Positions 46,836 through 59,900 of a stretch of 64,000 bases of DNA are shown piece by piece. How positions within the stretch are numbered: the first letter of the stretch is position 1; each line of letters opens with the position of its first letter. Source of the stretch: Petrosia ficiformis (taxonomy: Eukaryota > Porifera > Demospongiae > Haplosclerida > Petrosiidae). Location of the stretch: assembly GCA_947044365.1 (NCBI GenBank), contig OX345636.1, positions 14,296,615 through 14,360,614 on the forward strand. The letters run 5' to 3'. Below the pieces are notes generated by a model. That model was not told the origin of the DNA. It made no database searches and saw only the letters and a program-made list of their open reading frames with translations. The position numbers and the translations under genes are program-made.

Positions 46836-49800
46836 TCATGGTAGTTCATTATCCTCAATAATATTGATTTCATCAACTGAAGAATCAGAGTGTTCTTTAC
46901 CAATATTTATCTACATGGATTGAAGATAAAAAACATAGTTACAGGAGCCTATAAGTGATAAACCCATAAGGAGCATTAACTTGTAATACAATTACACTAT
47001 TCATAATCCTAAAGGTCATTCCTGTTCCTCTTCACCTAAGAAAAATATTCATTATTTAAGTTTGGAATGACCAACAATCTTTTTTTAACTGCACCATTTC
47101 CATAATATTATCCTCCTCGTTTGTATATGTAAAATTTCAATCCATTGCTTCATTATCTAGTTACAATATAAACGTGTATTAATCTTATGACATTAAACCA
47201 TACACTATATTACATATAAAGTCTAATGTTGAGGTCAACATAAATGTGAACAGACTTTGGGAAGTTTATATACAATTGGACAGACTGTTAACACTAGAAG
47301 TATTATTATTGGACTTACCATCTAGTCAGTTATTAGTATTCTGATAGCTTATAAGTTACATGTATGTACATGTACATGTACTAGCAAAATTTAAAGCATT
47401 ATTGGGGCAAGCCTGTGTGTTACAAAAAAAAGATAATTGAGAGGGAGTCGAAACAGCTGCAAAAAAAAAAAGAAAAAAAAAAAAGGAGTAACAGCAGGAT
47501 TTGAACCAGGGACCTTCAGCTCCAATCAATAACAGAATGACGACTTTAAACGTTTTGAGAAAGCCATCATTGTCATACAAAAACAAGACTACCGTATATT
47601 AACAAACACAAAACAAAACAACATTACCACAGTATTCTTCACAGCAAGTTGAGATTCTAGATCCTTAATTCTTGCTTTAAGACTGGCCACATTCTCAGGA
47701 TACTCTCCTATAAGATCTCCAGCACTACGTTGATGTTGAAAATTATGAGTATGCCTATTGGAATTGTTTGATGTTGTTGGAGTTGACTTATCAAACAACT
47801 TTTCTCCATTCGGATCAGTATAGAGACTCACCATCTGAAAAAAGAAAGGTATAATTACTTAATTCCATATTATTACGAAGGGGGGTGAAGAGGTTATAAT
47901 TCTAACCTAAATTAAAGAGACGAACATCTCGGAAAGCAGTGGATACTATAATCATTTTTGTTAATAGCAGAAAGTTTTGAAATACACATGGTGATAATCA
48001 CATTCAAGGGCACTAAATATACCCTTTACCTCATCTTCTACATGTATGTTGACTATGCATGACTAGGGGACGAACCCCTTTCAAATGAATGGTATTCTTA
48101 ACGATGATCAAAACTATACTATACTCATGCAATGTTGTTACATACATGTAAGTTAGTTACATGTACATGTAAATTACATGTAATGTATTATATTTCTAAC
48201 TACTTACTTAAATTGTGGAAGTGCATACATATTTTTAATCATAATATGACTGTATGACATGTAAATACATTTCCACACTTTACAAGATTATCATACATGA
48301 TTAAACACCCCAACATTTATTTTAAAACTCAGTATACAGGCCTGGTTACTATGTTGAGAGATACTAAGTATACATGTATGTGGACACCATTGACCAAGCT
48401 CTTTGGATCAATTGTGCACCATAATTTATGAACTTATCAAAAACTCTGTGTGACAGTATAACACATAAAGACAATTGTACAATTTACGCGGTTGTTATAC
48501 ATGAGGAAACACTTCACCCTTTAAAACTCAGTGTATAGGCCTGACTACTATGAGTTGAGAGTTATATTATGTGAGTGCTATTCTGATAAAAACTGAAATC
48601 AACAATCACATACGGCCTACTATCATCTTTTGTCTTATGTCTTTATACTTCACAAAAAATCACCTTTAAATATTTTATATGGATTAACTCTCATGGATAG
48701 TTAACAGGACTTCCTTGACAATAAGATATGTACATAATAAAATTTACAGAAACATTTTTTGGCTTAGCCCGCTATATGGAACACATCAATTGGAATTCTC
48801 TTAGTTGTTCTTTTATAAGATGAACACAAGACATAATGCTTGCTCTATCATACACATGAAGGCAGTTTCTTGATGTAACCATTGCTACTATAAATAGAAA
48901 TGATAGTTCTATAAATAATAAACCCTAATAATGATAAAACCTAGAATAATTTTATGTAATCCTGATGACATAATCACACTAGCGGTTACATCAAGAAACA
49001 GCCTATGTAAGCACTCAATCTGTGAAATTTTCAATTGAATACTTATGTTTAAATTAAATGCACACTACTTAGCTATGTTGTATAGAAAGTGAACCAAATT
49101 CATTATCTACGAAGACCAATATACACTCTACCAGGACACCAAATTTGGTTTGTTTCCTATGCAATATAGCTCATTACTGAGGCTTTAAATGTAATTGATT
49201 GATCTAACATTTAAAAGGAAAGAAGAAGGAGCTTACGTACAAACTGGAACTAATAGCCAGCCATTCTACCTTAAATATATTCCTAATGTTCTACAGGATC
49301 ATTTAAAAGGTAAGGAGAGTAGATAATAACTACAATAGGCTGTTGCATGATAAAGTCAGCCATGATTACTGAATGCAAGACACCACCAAGCAATCACAGG
49401 GATACCTTTTTTTCTCTATATATCTTGTTGTCATAGTGGGTCATCAACATTTACAAGTAACAAATGGAAGTGTATATTTACCTTCGGTATAAACAGTACT
49501 CCCAGAAAAAGAGATGCCTCAATCAACAGAGCAAGACCAAATAGAGCAGCATACACATCATGATAATGTTGTAGAGCAAATTCTGTCACTACTAAAAGAA
49601 CCAGTATAATACTATTAAAATATATGATAGCAGTTATCTCTTTGGAGTCATTAAGAGCTTTAACATTAACTCTACGAGTGTGAAAGGCCATGAATATGGC
49701 AATCACTTGTAGAGATCCTTTGTAGGCAAATGAAATCCCCAGCCATATCAAAGATTTGTTTCTGGTACAAATGAAGATATGATTTTCATTTGTGATGCCA

Positions 49801-50923
49801 TCACTCTGTTAAAAAGAACGAGAAAGAGAAAGACAACAAGTGTTGTGATGTGTATTGTCTGTCTGTTTGTCTTCTATGTTGACAGGGTTTCATACAGCAA
49901 GGGAGGTGGGAAGTTCCTTCCTACATTGAATCCCACTCCTCTGCCCCTGCATTTCAGACCAAATTTACTTCTACATTCAACAACATCTCAGAAGCCACCA
50001 GAAGATACTTCCGAGAGCCCAAATTTCAAAGAGGGAGCATACTTCAAGACTCCCGTAGGAGCAGCATGTTTGGAATCATCAATCGTTTCTCCCTCCGGTC
50101 AACCACCTTGTATAAACCTCTGGTTGTCAGAAGCTTTTCCCACATACAAATCTTTCAATCCATCAGTATATACATACCAATAATAATAATATGACAATCT
50201 ATTCATTTATCCATCTTCCATTCGTCTATCCATCTGTCTGTTGATTGTTGGTTCATCTGTCCATCCCTCCTTCCACCCATTCATTTCATCTCTCCATCTG
50301 TCCATCTATCTGTTCGTCTGTCCGTCGGTCTGTCCATCCATCTGTCTTTCCTTCCGTCCATACATCCATCCATGTACATGTACATACTGTGATAGTGATT
50401 TCATGTTCAATATCAACGGTATCAACAGCTGTTAATCTTGAATCTGGTATGGATGTTCCAATGAGTAGAATTAACAAATCAATTGTCACAACACTCAAAA
50501 TGACAATAAGGAGAATCCAATCTTTGATAGCCTGAATATAGTTAGTAAAACATAAACATTATAAAGGTCACATTTCTCATGATCATCTAATGAATTCCAA
50601 CAACCCGTTATATTTATTGCATTTCTACTCTTCATACTGTTTAAAGATTTTTATACACATTTTTGCAATGTCTTTCAGCTATAACGGGTAAAGGTCATTT
50701 ACGTTCACCATGACCTCAAAAACATTTCATAACTTTAGTTTGAAATGACCAACTATAATTATCATTCCTGTTCTTTTTCAAATTTCTTCATTTTTGAGTT
50801 ACAGTATAGTCATGTGTTAACCTTATGACATTAAACTACATGTATACAAGTCATTACATCCTAACTTTAGGGTGATCATGAATGTGAACAGACTTGAGCT
50901 TATTATTATTATTATTATTATTA

Positions 50924-50975
<52 letters not shown>

Positions 50976-53947
50976 GAGATATATTATCAATAAAAACAGA
51001 AAATAAAATAAAATAAAATAAAATAAAAACAAGTTATTTATTGGTGCTAATTTGAAGTCATAATATCCCGTCTTCAGACGGTGATATGATGGGCAATCGA
51101 GAGGCCCATAGACAGGCATTTCCACGCCATAAACAGATAGACAGCCGTTGGAACAAATGTGAGATTGAATGAGAGGGGGACAAACTAAGGTGATGGGCTT
51201 GGAGCTTTCCAACTTATCTTATTAAGTTAGCCGCTTCCCTACTTCATCCTCCAAGGGACTCAACCACCAGCGGTAAAAAGGATATCCCAATTTCACGGCA
51301 ATCATTTTCATGAACTCGGCGTTTCCTTGTTTCACCCACAGATAGAGCATGACCCTGAGTGATGGCAGCATCCTCAATGGTGAGCTGTTGGACCGGAGAG
51401 ATTACTGTGACATCAAGAGTGGCGGGTTTGCCTCGTTTCCAACAGGGATGGAAGATGTCAGCAGGACAAGAGCTGGACCTAGGTATGAGAGAAGGGGTCT
51501 CTTTCTTAGGAGCCAGTTCAGCAGACTGGGCAGCTGAGAAGAGTACATCACACAAACTATCATGTTGGCGGATCATATCTCCATTACCCCTGTAGGTGGC
51601 ATGATGATCTCCCATCGAATCAGAGATGGTATCACAAACAGGACAAAGGGAGTCTTCTTTTGTCATCTGCAGACCTTGAAAGGCCTAGCCAATATTTCAT
51701 ACACAAGCGAAATTCCCAGTCTACCAAGTTCAAGTTCAAGCCAAGAGCTGAACAGGGCACCACATTCAGCCAATCACCTGTGTGGCGTATAGAGGTCGAC
51801 AAAGCTAAGGCCTTGGAACGAGTATCTGGAGCATCATTGAGAAAGGAATTAAAATGTGCTTGATCAATGGCTCTACAAAGATGGCGTTGATGGATGGGAA
51901 CATCTATTTCCTCAATACTGGACCAGTTGGGCTGATTAGCGACTAAGGCTAAGTGAGAAAGAGCGGAGTTGATATGAGAAGAGAGTGGTGGATATCGATT
52001 CAAAATCCCAAAAACCAAATTGGATGATTGAATAGAAGAGCTGATATAGGCAGCAGAGGCATGTTTAGAGGCCAAACGAATACCAAGACCATCAAGTGAA
52101 ACCGGGAGTGTAGACTTCAACCAGGACCAATCAGATAAAGGAGCCTCAACAATTTCAGAGACTGAGTTATATAAAGCTTTGTCAAGAGACTGGATTGCAT
52201 GTTCAATGAATAACATGGGGCATGTGCAAAGAATAAAAACAAACTTAGGGAGTGATAAACATGAATGTAAAAGGACGTATTCCATCAGTGAATCTTCCAA
52301 CTTTGGCAAAAGATTTAATATACACACGTACCTTGGATCTTATTCACTCCCTTCAGAGTGTGCAAGGAACAGAAGGAGGGAGATCCAACAGGGGCACCCA
52401 AGAGAACAAAACCATTTCTGGCAATGGGTATATCCGAAGGGAGAGGGTTATTCGTTAGATCAGCATCAGGGGGGACAAACAACAAAGACTTACTCCTATT
52501 GAGGTGGAGACCCCTTGAAGGGCCATCTTCTTCAATAATATTTAAAGCCTTCAATAGATCTTCACCTGAACCACAGAGAGTTCTATCATCGAGGTACCAA
52601 ACATTCATCAACAAACTGGGCAGCTCTTCTGCAATTCTTTCAATGATGGGGTGGAGAGCCAAAGCAAAGGCTAGGGGACCCAAAGGATCACCCTGCTGGA
52701 CTCCGCAGCAACTGAAGATGGAGTGCTTGCCAAAATGGAGAATGGGTTGAGAACTGTAACAACACTCCATCCATGGAGCCATGGAGGGAATTCGATCACG
52801 GATTTTCTTAAACATGGCACTCCAATCAACACAATTAAAAGCATTAGAAAAATCAATTTGAAGGGTCCATTTACACTCAGATTGAATTGAGGTATCACCT
52901 AAAATGCTGTTAACAGAGTGAACAGTGGCCTCACAGCCAACTGGAATTCCAACACCAACTTGCAAAGGTGAAAAGACACATACTGCTTCCGATGAAACAG
53001 ACAGTGAGATGCAATTGATCCTAGGAGATGGACAAGAAAGGGCTCCTTTAAACGATTGGCCCTCAAACCTGAGGGACCTGGGGCAGTGCCAGCTGGAAAC
53101 GACTGTATGGCTTTGACCACAAAATGTAAAACTATCTCAACTATCCCAGAGGGGGTGATGGGGGAAGAATGGGAGGGGGAGCTTGTGGATGTTCCAACAG
53201 CAACTCAGAGAGAACATCATCACTCACTGGAACAACACCTTGGATGGCCTTCCTATACTGACCATCTTCGACAGCACGTCGAGCTCGTTTAGCATTATCA
53301 TGACGAAGATTCAAATTAGACTTACAGTTCTTCCTATTTGGCTGATTATTAGCAGCTTTGCATACGTCTGACCACAGCTCAGATAGATCACCAGAAATCC
53401 ACTTTCTTATTCGTTGTTTAACAAGATGCGTGATATCACGCCAATGCAAAGTTTCCCGAGGGCTATACAAAATACATTTAGGTAGCATCAACATTTTTTT
53501 CCAACCATCAATATCGGTAGGATTGAGAGTAACCGACGATAACACATCAGTTAACAAACTAGACCAATGATCCCGTGCACCTTTAGGAACATGACGGAGA
53601 GTAAACACTGAAACAGCAACAATCGAGGACAAAGATGGAATTTCACTCGACGAGGAGACAGTAACCGCTGACTGTGTTGTAGAGGGAGATCTTAGAGAGA
53701 CAGGGATGTCCTGAGAATTTAAAAGAGAAGGACATGGGGCATCAACAGAATTATCAGAATCATCAGAGCAAACACTCGAGGCAGACGAGCATAAAAAAGA
53801 CAACTGAACCGCACCTCCGAGTTTTATACAACTTCCAGCTTTCAGTGGACAACAGGACAAACACACACAGTTTTTCTTTACGCAAACACAGCGAACACAA
53901 CGAGCACTTTGACCATTACAGGGGCAACACTTTTATTATTATTATTA

Positions 53948-53980
<33 letters not shown>

Positions 53981-56900
53981 GTTATTGTTAGATTTAAATC
54001 TCCCTGTCTGTATGTATACAGTGGAACCTCCGAATAATGAAACTTTTGGGACAGCCAAATTTTTTCATTATTAAGAGGTTTTCATTAAAGAGAGGTTTTA
54101 TTATTACTTATTATGAAACAACAATATTGACAATAAGGGTTGGTTACAGTGTCTGGCTTAGTTTATTAAAGAAATCATCTAAACTTGTTTGTTTACTGTT
54201 GTCCAGCTGATTGTAGGTTACTATACTAGGAAAGTGACTCAACGTACACGAATGACTTTCATTCCACAAGTAGAACTTGAAGTGAACTCATTTATCAGAG
54301 GGTATCATGCTTACAAAGACGTTTGGACTCTGTTTATTGGGGAAGAATTGCTCTTGAGAAGAGAGCCTGATAATGTCAAAGACAGATCAGCAGTTACTGT
54401 GTTGAAAGATGGTTGTATAGTTGGCCACATTCCTCTAAATATTTCTGTGGCAGTAACCTATTTCCTCCAGAGAGATTACAACAAGGGATTTGCCACAGTG
54501 ACAGGAGACAAAGTTAATAGCACTGGTTACGGTCTTGAAGTGTCAAGAAACTTAAAGAGCTATTTGCCTCTCTCCACAATTCAAATTTTACTTACTATTA
54601 TAAATTCTTAACCATATGATAGGTAGATGTGCGCATGCGTAGCCACACCTCTTTCGTTAAATGGAAGTGAAAATCGAACTTGGTGTAGTAAAAGCCTTTC
54701 GTTATTTCGTAACAGAGAAGTTTTCGTTAATGGGAGGTTGCATTATCATCATTTAAGTAGGAAAACAAGTCGGTACATTGCAATATTTTCATTATGCAGA
54801 GGTTTTCGTTGAAGAGAAGTTTCGTTATTAGAGGTTCCACTGTATTATGGTTATATTAATAACATTTACATAATTTTATGTTTGTGTCACAGATACATGT
54901 AGGTAGTTAAGAACGTCGTGTTCTTCCAGGGGCTCAGTCAGTTCATTGACATGGGATCACAAATGAATGCATGTTTGAACAGGAAGAAAGCTGCTTGTAG
55001 CTTATGTAAAAGTTAGATGTAACAGTTGTTCTAGCTAATATTCCAATAGTTTCAGACATGACAAAGTTAGCCATGGTTACTAAATGGTGACAGCACAAAG
55101 TATTTCTATTATATAATATATATATGTAAATAGATGTACATGTTTGTTTTAAAATGTAACATACCTTCTTTTTAGCAGTGGGGTTATTGAAGATGTAATA
55201 AATCCTCCATGTTTTAGAAAGAATGACAGCAAAACACAATGTGTAACCAATAGAGAAAACCCATACACGAAACTGTGAGATGAAATAAAACATATCATAA
55301 AATGATAAGCATCTGCACATACATGTACACATCACACCTTCATTAAGAAAATTTGAAAGATTATGATTGGCAAACTAACTTCCAAGTGGGAGGGAGGGGG
55401 CAAGATTCTAGTAAAGGGTGCTGAATGCCCCCCCTGGCTTCTACATGAAACACTGTACATATACACGTAAGCTGTTAAATAACTGAATCTGACATTGCTT
55501 CCCCCCCCCCCCTAACAAATCCTTATGAAACCCTGCATATCATACATGTACATGTAGTACACAGTGTATAATCTTACATTGCATATAAATGTCTTCAGGT
55601 CTTGTCGATCAAATGAGTTCACAGAATACACATACAAGTAAACACAAGTATACAAGAGAACTGATCCCACTATTATAAGATAATTCAGATTTGGACTGGC
55701 AAGTTTAACAACCCTATACAACAAAAGAAACAAAAAATAATCAATTGTTTACTTACTCAAGTCTCTTTTTGTGTTTGCACTGAAACTTTTATTAAAAACA
55801 ATAACTTCTTTACAAAGGCCAGTTTTCTAAAATTATAATAATTTTCATACTAATAATTAGAAGGAATACATCTCTTTCTAGATTATACTTATATTTACAC
55901 AATAAGAATGGTGTTTGCTGCAAAGATAATAGTAATGGAGTGGGCAAAAGATGGTATTTTTATGAACACTGATTTCTCCCCACAAACTAAAACTTGTGTG
56001 AAACAGTGATTACACATAAAATTATATACAGTACATGTTGGAAATAACGTACATCACCACCATATACATGTACATATAGTAACAGTAATTCTACTACCAC
56101 TACAGTACAGTAAGTACATGTATATAATTATACTGTCTCACCATTGTCATGTACCGAATTGACAAGTACACCAATTACTAGTAAATCACTGTTGAACTAA
56201 TGTAATCTTAAAATGAAACTACTTTGTAATTACTATACTGTATTGTGACTTTTTTATTGAAACATAATTATATGTACATATACATGTACATCTACCATCC
56301 ATCTGACACTAGATACATGTATATGTACATATACATGTAGTATGATATCTATTATATTGTATTACTTACTTTCTTTCTCTGAAGACAATGTTAAATACAA
56401 GACAGACACCAGCAAAGATCATTCCAAAAGAGGCAATTATGTAGTATATAATTTGAAGAGAAATATTGTTTGGATGAATGGTTTGCACACCTAACCCATC
56501 ATAAGGTACACCATCTAAAAACAATAATGTACAAGAATAATATATTTTAATATTACAATATAAGGGCATTGAAACATACCAAATGTGCTTTGATATGGGA
56601 ACCATGCAGGCCTATCACTCACAATAATATTTACTAATACTATTTAAATGCTCACTATTTTGTCATTTTGTACAGCCTGGAAGACAACTAAATTTGGTAT
56701 CCTGGGAGAGCAACTGTGTTTCTCTTAGATACCATGTTTAGTCTGTAAATACTGTTTTGTATGTGCTAACTAAATTTTAATGTACTTTTGATTTCAACAG
56801 TTGCTATTTTTCATTTTGAACAGAAAGCCAGTATCCAAGTGGAATTACCATTTGCTTCTTATAATATATATATATATACCAAAGTTAGGCATCTTCTTTG

Positions 56901-59900
56901 TACAATGCATTTAAATGCAAGCAAAAATATATAATTTAGTACGAAATAGTAGATTGTAGTTCAACTTATTGTCAGCATAGTTATAACAATGTCTATACAG
57001 GTGATTAATAATATTCAGGGATGTCATATGTGAATGTATAATGTATAATACTAGTGAAATACAAAGTATTCTGGTGCAAGACTGTCTGTTAAAAAAAGAA
57101 TTAAGTGAAGTTGAACCAGCTCCTTCTGTTAGTAGTAGTCTATTGCCCAGCTCTAGTAGTAGCACAGCTCCAAAGTGTACAACAAACAAACTAAAGATAG
57201 CTGAGCAGGTACCCTCAGTTCCAAAGTGTACAAACAAACAAACTAATGATAGCTGAGCAGGAATCAAACCAGGTACCCTCAGTTCCAAAGTGTACAAACA
57301 AACAAATACTCAACCTCATAGTTGACTATACTAAATGGGGCTTGCTCAGACTTGCCCCAATTATCATAGTCATTTACTATTGGTGTCCTTACTTTCCCAA
57401 AGTGTATACTCATTCTCCTCTGTTTTGAATGAGAAAGTATTGATATTTCCACCGAGATGAATATAAGCAACTGTCTGGCTCCCAATGTAACCTTCAGCTA
57501 AAACACATGAAATACAAATTAAACTACACTGTACTATGAACATTTCAAACAGAAATTATCAAAATCAGTTTAAACTGTAATAGCAAATGTATACAAAAAC
57601 CTTTAAAAAATAAGAAGAGTGGAAAATAAATAACTATTATACATGTGCATGTGGTTATTGAGTTTCATACATGAGGAGGTTAGTAATGACATCACAAAGC
57701 AATCACAGGATACTTTTATAACAATAGTTATATCTTGTTTTATTACTTTGCTATGCATTATGATGTACTTACATAATTCTCTGTATTGCATCAAAACGTA
57801 TAAATCATTTGGTCTTTGTCCATCATTAAACACAACATCTCCCTATTTAAATGAGAAAGAGACATAATTATATATACATTGTCATGTCTTCTGGGTGTGG
57901 TGTTATTATTAACAGAGGAAAATGTTATTAGTTGCTGTCATGATAGCTAATATTCAACCCCACCCTCCTCTGTAGGAAACCGGAAACCCTGTCACCTATT
58001 CAACTGAAGAGACAACAAAGCTATATGTACATGTAAGGAAGAGCAAATACATGTACATGTAGATTAGGTATCCAGGAAGAGCAACTACATGTACATGTAG
58101 ATTAGGTATCCAGGAAGAACAACTACATGTACATGTAGATTAGGTATTCAGGAAGAGCAACTACATGTACATGTACACGTAGATTAGGTATCCAGGAGAA
58201 ACTACATGTACAACAAAATTAATGTACATGTAGATTAGGTATCCAGGAAGAACAACTACATGTACATGTGTATTGTTCCTACTACATGTAGATACCTAAT
58301 TTTGTTCTGCACTTCTACAAATATCATTTAAGGTATCCATTGGAATAAAATTATTATATTGTTATCCTAATGACCCATTCCTCAACACATGGTCACTTAA
58401 ATCACAACACACTCAAATAAACTCACAGTGATACCAGTAAACATGACTTTATCATAACTCTGTTTCATGATACAACCAAGCTTTTCATTATGATAATCAA
58501 ACATCTCCAGAGGAACCAGTTCACCATATAAATGTTCACATCCACTATCATTACCAACTGCAATTTTCTTTGATGCAATATCGAGTCCAATCGCTATTGA
58601 CCACATGGCATCATAAGCCACACCCACTGTACTAAGAGGATTGTATTCCTGGTATCGTGGTTGTTGTAACAGTTCTTCATAACCATTGAGAAAACTTGTA
58701 GCATTCTGCAGAAATGAAAATGAGAGCATTTGATATAGCGGTGGATAATAACAATCACATGACCACAGTATAGTACATAAATTTGTGTCTTTAGTACACT
58801 GTATACAACAGTATTATCAATATATAGTACTTACATGTAGCACCTATATGTACATACCATGTACTAACAGTATTATACTATATAGTATATAATGTACTGT
58901 ACTGTATGTACTGTACTGTACTGTACTGTACTGTACTGTACTGTACTATATACTGTACTATAGTGTACTCGACTCTATTGTACTGTACTGTACTATACTG
59001 TACTATGCCGTACTATACTGTAATGTACTGTAATGTACTGCAGTGTGCTATAATGTATGTACTGCACTATACTGTACTGTACTGCCCTGTACATACTGTA
59101 CTATTTGTCTATACTGTATGCTATACAGTATTGCACTCTATAGTACCATACTGTTCCACTAACTAACACTCACAAAATGATATGCTCACATCTTTTGGCT
59201 ATATTCTAGTGCTGTATGACTGTACTTTACTGTATTCTTATCTATACTGTACTAAAAGTATAGTAGTGTACGTATCATACTATAATATAACTATCCTTCA
59301 CAAAAACGATGCTTGAATGCTGCTCACATCTATTGGCCCTTTAATATGTGTAGAATATAAGATGTGTACTGGCATATATGCAGGAAAAAAATCCATTTTT
59401 TATTGTCCAACACACATTCTGCACATGTGTAAAATCCTACTGCATATATACACATCCTGCAGCTTTGAATGCAACACATGTAGTAGCATGTATACTATAT
59501 ATAGCTATGATTGTGAATGATGAATACAACAAAATTATTATAATTATCTACCTCTCCAGACAAGGTATCAAAAACATCATCTTTATCAACTACATATCCA
59601 TTTGGAAGAAAACTAAGACTCCCAAGGAGAGCTTCAGCCACTAGCTGGTGAGGACAAGAGGAGTTAGACTCAGGTATCTCTGTCCACCATTGAGGTGTTC
59701 CAGTAGTAATCCAAACATACTTTGGATAAACTAGGCCTCTGTGGTATGCCTGCATGAATAATGAATGGTAGAAAATTTAATTTATTATATTTCCATTTCT
59801 TCTGTGATTGTCAGACAATTTGTCACATTATCAGGAAAATTTCAGGCTTCCTTGCACTTCTATGGTAATTTACAACAGAGGAAAAAAAAGATATATTGAA

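Noticed and set aside
50823..51212. Minus-strand frame with poly-Ile run
   Set aside because: Produced by the (ATT)n microsatellite joined to retroelement 3' sequence.
51349..53570. Plus-strand open frames across the retroelement
   Set aside because: Antisense shadows of the minus-strand RT and nuclease frames.
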